Assembly (NCBI GenBank): GCA_900549945.1
Contig: URQJ01000118.1
Location: 1 to 6,110, forward strand
DNA from: an uncultured Oscillospiraceae bacterium
GTDB lineage: Bacteria; Bacillota; Clostridia; Oscillospirales; Acutalibacteraceae
Reading direction: 5' to 3'
Length of the DNA: 6,110 bases
The notes below the pieces were generated by a model that saw only the letters and a list, made by a program, of their open reading frames with translations, made no database searches and was not told where the DNA came from. A program made the translations under genes and the position numbers. Shown here in pieces: positions 5,437 through 6,110 of the stretch; position 1 is the first letter of the stretch, and the number at the start of each line of letters is the position of its first letter.

Positions 5437-5478
5437 AAAGGCACGGCGGCTTCCCTGCGGGGCGGCCTCCGTGCCTTT
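5437..5478. terminator. Bidirectional terminator between convergent genes
   Basis: A perfect 10-bp stem pairs AAAGGCACGG (5437-5446) with CCGTGCCTTT (5469-5478), with further pairing possible inside. T-rich tails follow on both strands (CCTTTTCTGTTT on plus; CCTTTATGTTTT on minus). It lies 11 bases after the 139-residue lipoprotein gene and 6 bases from the stop of the convergent VOC gene, so it should end transcription from both sides. Confidence 0.88.
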
Positions 5479-5483
5479 TCTGT

Positions 5484-5855
5484 TTACAGCTTTTGTACGA
5501 GATCGATTCCGTTGCCGTCTGGGTCTTTCACGTGGAAGTAGCGGTATCCCCACGGCAGATCCTGCGGCGCGGTCTCGGGCTGTATGCCCGCCGCGCAGAC
5601 ACGCGCGTAAAGCGCTTCCACATCCGCCACGCGCAGCTCAAAGCCCTGACAGGTGTTGTAGGTGCGCGGCGCAAAACCCGCGTCCCGGTTTGCGACGATG
5701 CAGGCCGTATTGTCCGTTTTCGGTCCGAACCAGATCTCAATGCGGTCCGGTCCGCCGTGGTTTTCCTCCAGCTCCGCGCCGAGCACGTCGCGGTAGAAAG
5801 CCGAAAGCCGCACCGGATCTCCGGTAACAAGATTGATGCTGACCAGCTTGTGCAT
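5484..5855 (-). CDS. VOC superfamily (glyoxalase/bleomycin-resistance fold) protein
   Basis: This 123-residue cytoplasmic protein has the vicinal oxygen chelate fold, two beta-alpha-beta-beta-beta modules. The first opens with the typical INLVTGDPVRLSAFYRDVLG (7-26); the second contains FELRVADVEALYARVCAAGI and closes with the signature DPDGNGIDLVQ (111-121). Family members include glyoxalase I, dioxygenases and antibiotic-binding proteins. Here the usual metal-binding His of the first strand appears to be Ser6, and the late Glu is Asp in GIDLVQ, so a classical metal-dependent enzyme is doubtful; ligand binding or another chemistry is possible. The start is firm: GGGAGG lies 7 bases before ATG 5855. 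It converges on the lipoprotein pair and lies downstream of a tRNA-Glu gene on the same strand, separated by two terminators. I see no clear promoter, so its expression may come from a weak site or from readthrough. Confidence 0.88.
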   Translation of the reverse strand: MHKLVSINLVTGDPVRLSAFYRDVLGAELEENHGGPDRIEIWFGPKTDNTACIVANRDAGFAPRTYNTCQGFELRVADVEALYARVCAAGIQPETAPQDLPWGYRYFHVKDPDGNGIDLVQKL

Positions 5856-5925
5856 AAAAACGCCTCCCTAAAATGCGTGCCGCGCGCCTGCTCTGCCGCA
5901 GGCGAATGCCCCGTAAAATAAAAAC

Positions 5926-5974
5926 GGAAGCGCGCGGAGCTTCCTGCATGCCGCAGGCGCTCCGCCGCGCTTCC
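5926..5974 (-). terminator. Second leftward terminator after tRNA-Glu
   Basis: A long GC-rich hairpin pairs 5926-5940 (GGAAGCGCG, CGGAGC) with 5959-5974 (one bulged C), with an inner stem CCTGC (5943-5947) to GCAGG (5953-5957). On the minus strand it is followed by GTTTTTATTTTA, a good U-run, so it acts on leftward transcripts arriving from the tRNA side and insulates the VOC gene. Confidence 0.75.
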
Positions 5975-6016
5975 ATCCGCCGATCGCCCGCGGTTTGCCG
6001 CGAGCGCTGTTGCCCG

Positions 6017-6052
6017 GAAAAACAGAACGGACGGGAACGCTTCCCATCCGTT
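6017..6052 (-). terminator. Terminator directly after tRNA-Glu
   Basis: A 12-bp stem with one mismatch pairs 6026-6037 with 6041-6052 around a 3-base loop. On the minus strand it is followed by CTGTTTTTCC. It begins only 3 bases after the CCA end of the tRNA and should terminate the tRNA transcript. Confidence 0.85.
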
Positions 6053-6055
6053 TTC

Positions 6056-6110
6056 TGGTGACCCGGACGAGAATCGAACTCGTGTTACCGCCGTGAAAGG
6101 GCGGTGTCTT
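6056..6110 (-). tRNA. tRNA-Glu (anticodon UUC), 3' part, cut by window edge
   Basis: On the minus strand the sequence holds the anticodon arm CCGCC-CTTTCAC-GGCGG, whose loop gives anticodon UUC (6097-6095), then the variable region, a T-arm (ACGAG-TTCGATT-CTCGT), the acceptor 3' strand CCGGGTC, discriminator A, and an encoded CCA (6058-6056). It agrees closely with tRNA-Glu as known from Bacillus. The D-arm and acceptor 5' strand lie beyond the right edge. It may be the last gene of a tRNA cluster, since a terminator follows at once. Confidence 0.95.

Noticed and set aside
5042..5827. 261-codon plus-strand frame across the lipoprotein, terminator and VOC gene
   Set aside because: Arg-rich, crosses a strong terminator and is out of frame with the paralogous lipoprotein.

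Overview
The window looks like a stretch of chromosome from a moderately high-GC gut-type Clostridia (Oscillospirales/Ruminococcaceae-like). This is inferred from strong AAGGAG-type ribosome binding sites, clear sigma-A-like promoters, small secreted lipoproteins built on repeated domains, a tRNA-Glu very like that of Bacillota, and the families of the MATE and LUD proteins. I see no transposase, phage gene, CRISPR array or rRNA.

Layout, left to right. Positions 1-90 hold a near-consensus leftward promoter with helically phased A-tracts upstream; it reads out of the window, and a ribosome binding site at the very edge implies that its gene starts just outside. Positions 90-315 are AT-rich with several palindromes and no confident gene. 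A 38-residue single-span membrane protein (316-432, +) has an excellent ribosome binding site and is followed by a hairpin terminator shared with the convergent MATE gene. On the minus strand lie, in transcription order, a small lipoprotein of unknown function (3291-2743), a LUD-domain protein (2664-1993) and a MATE efflux transporter (1988-555). The last two are almost abutting and probably translationally coupled. A divergent promoter region at 3345-3470 serves the minus-strand lipoprotein and a rightward lipoprotein.

The rightward pair is the most distinctive part. A 407-residue lipoprotein (3685-4908) carries three copies of a roughly 110-residue extracytoplasmic domain resembling DUF4854. 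A 139-residue lipoprotein (5007-5426) carries one copy, about 62% identical to the third copy of its neighbour. The pair looks like a local duplication, and each gene has its own promoter. The larger gene has a long, structured 5' leader. A bidirectional terminator separates the pair from a convergent VOC (glyoxalase-fold) protein (5855-5484, -). The right end holds two leftward terminators and the 3' part of a tRNA-Glu(UUC) gene running off the edge.

Working together: the three lipoproteins (one minus, two plus) share a promoter type, a -35 TTGCTT with a 17-bp spacer and an extended -10, which suggests similar expression. Nothing in the sequence links the MATE, LUD and VOC genes to the lipoproteins functionally. 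No complete new system is evident. The best candidates for something undescribed are the multi-domain lipoprotein pair with its leader and the 38-residue membrane protein.
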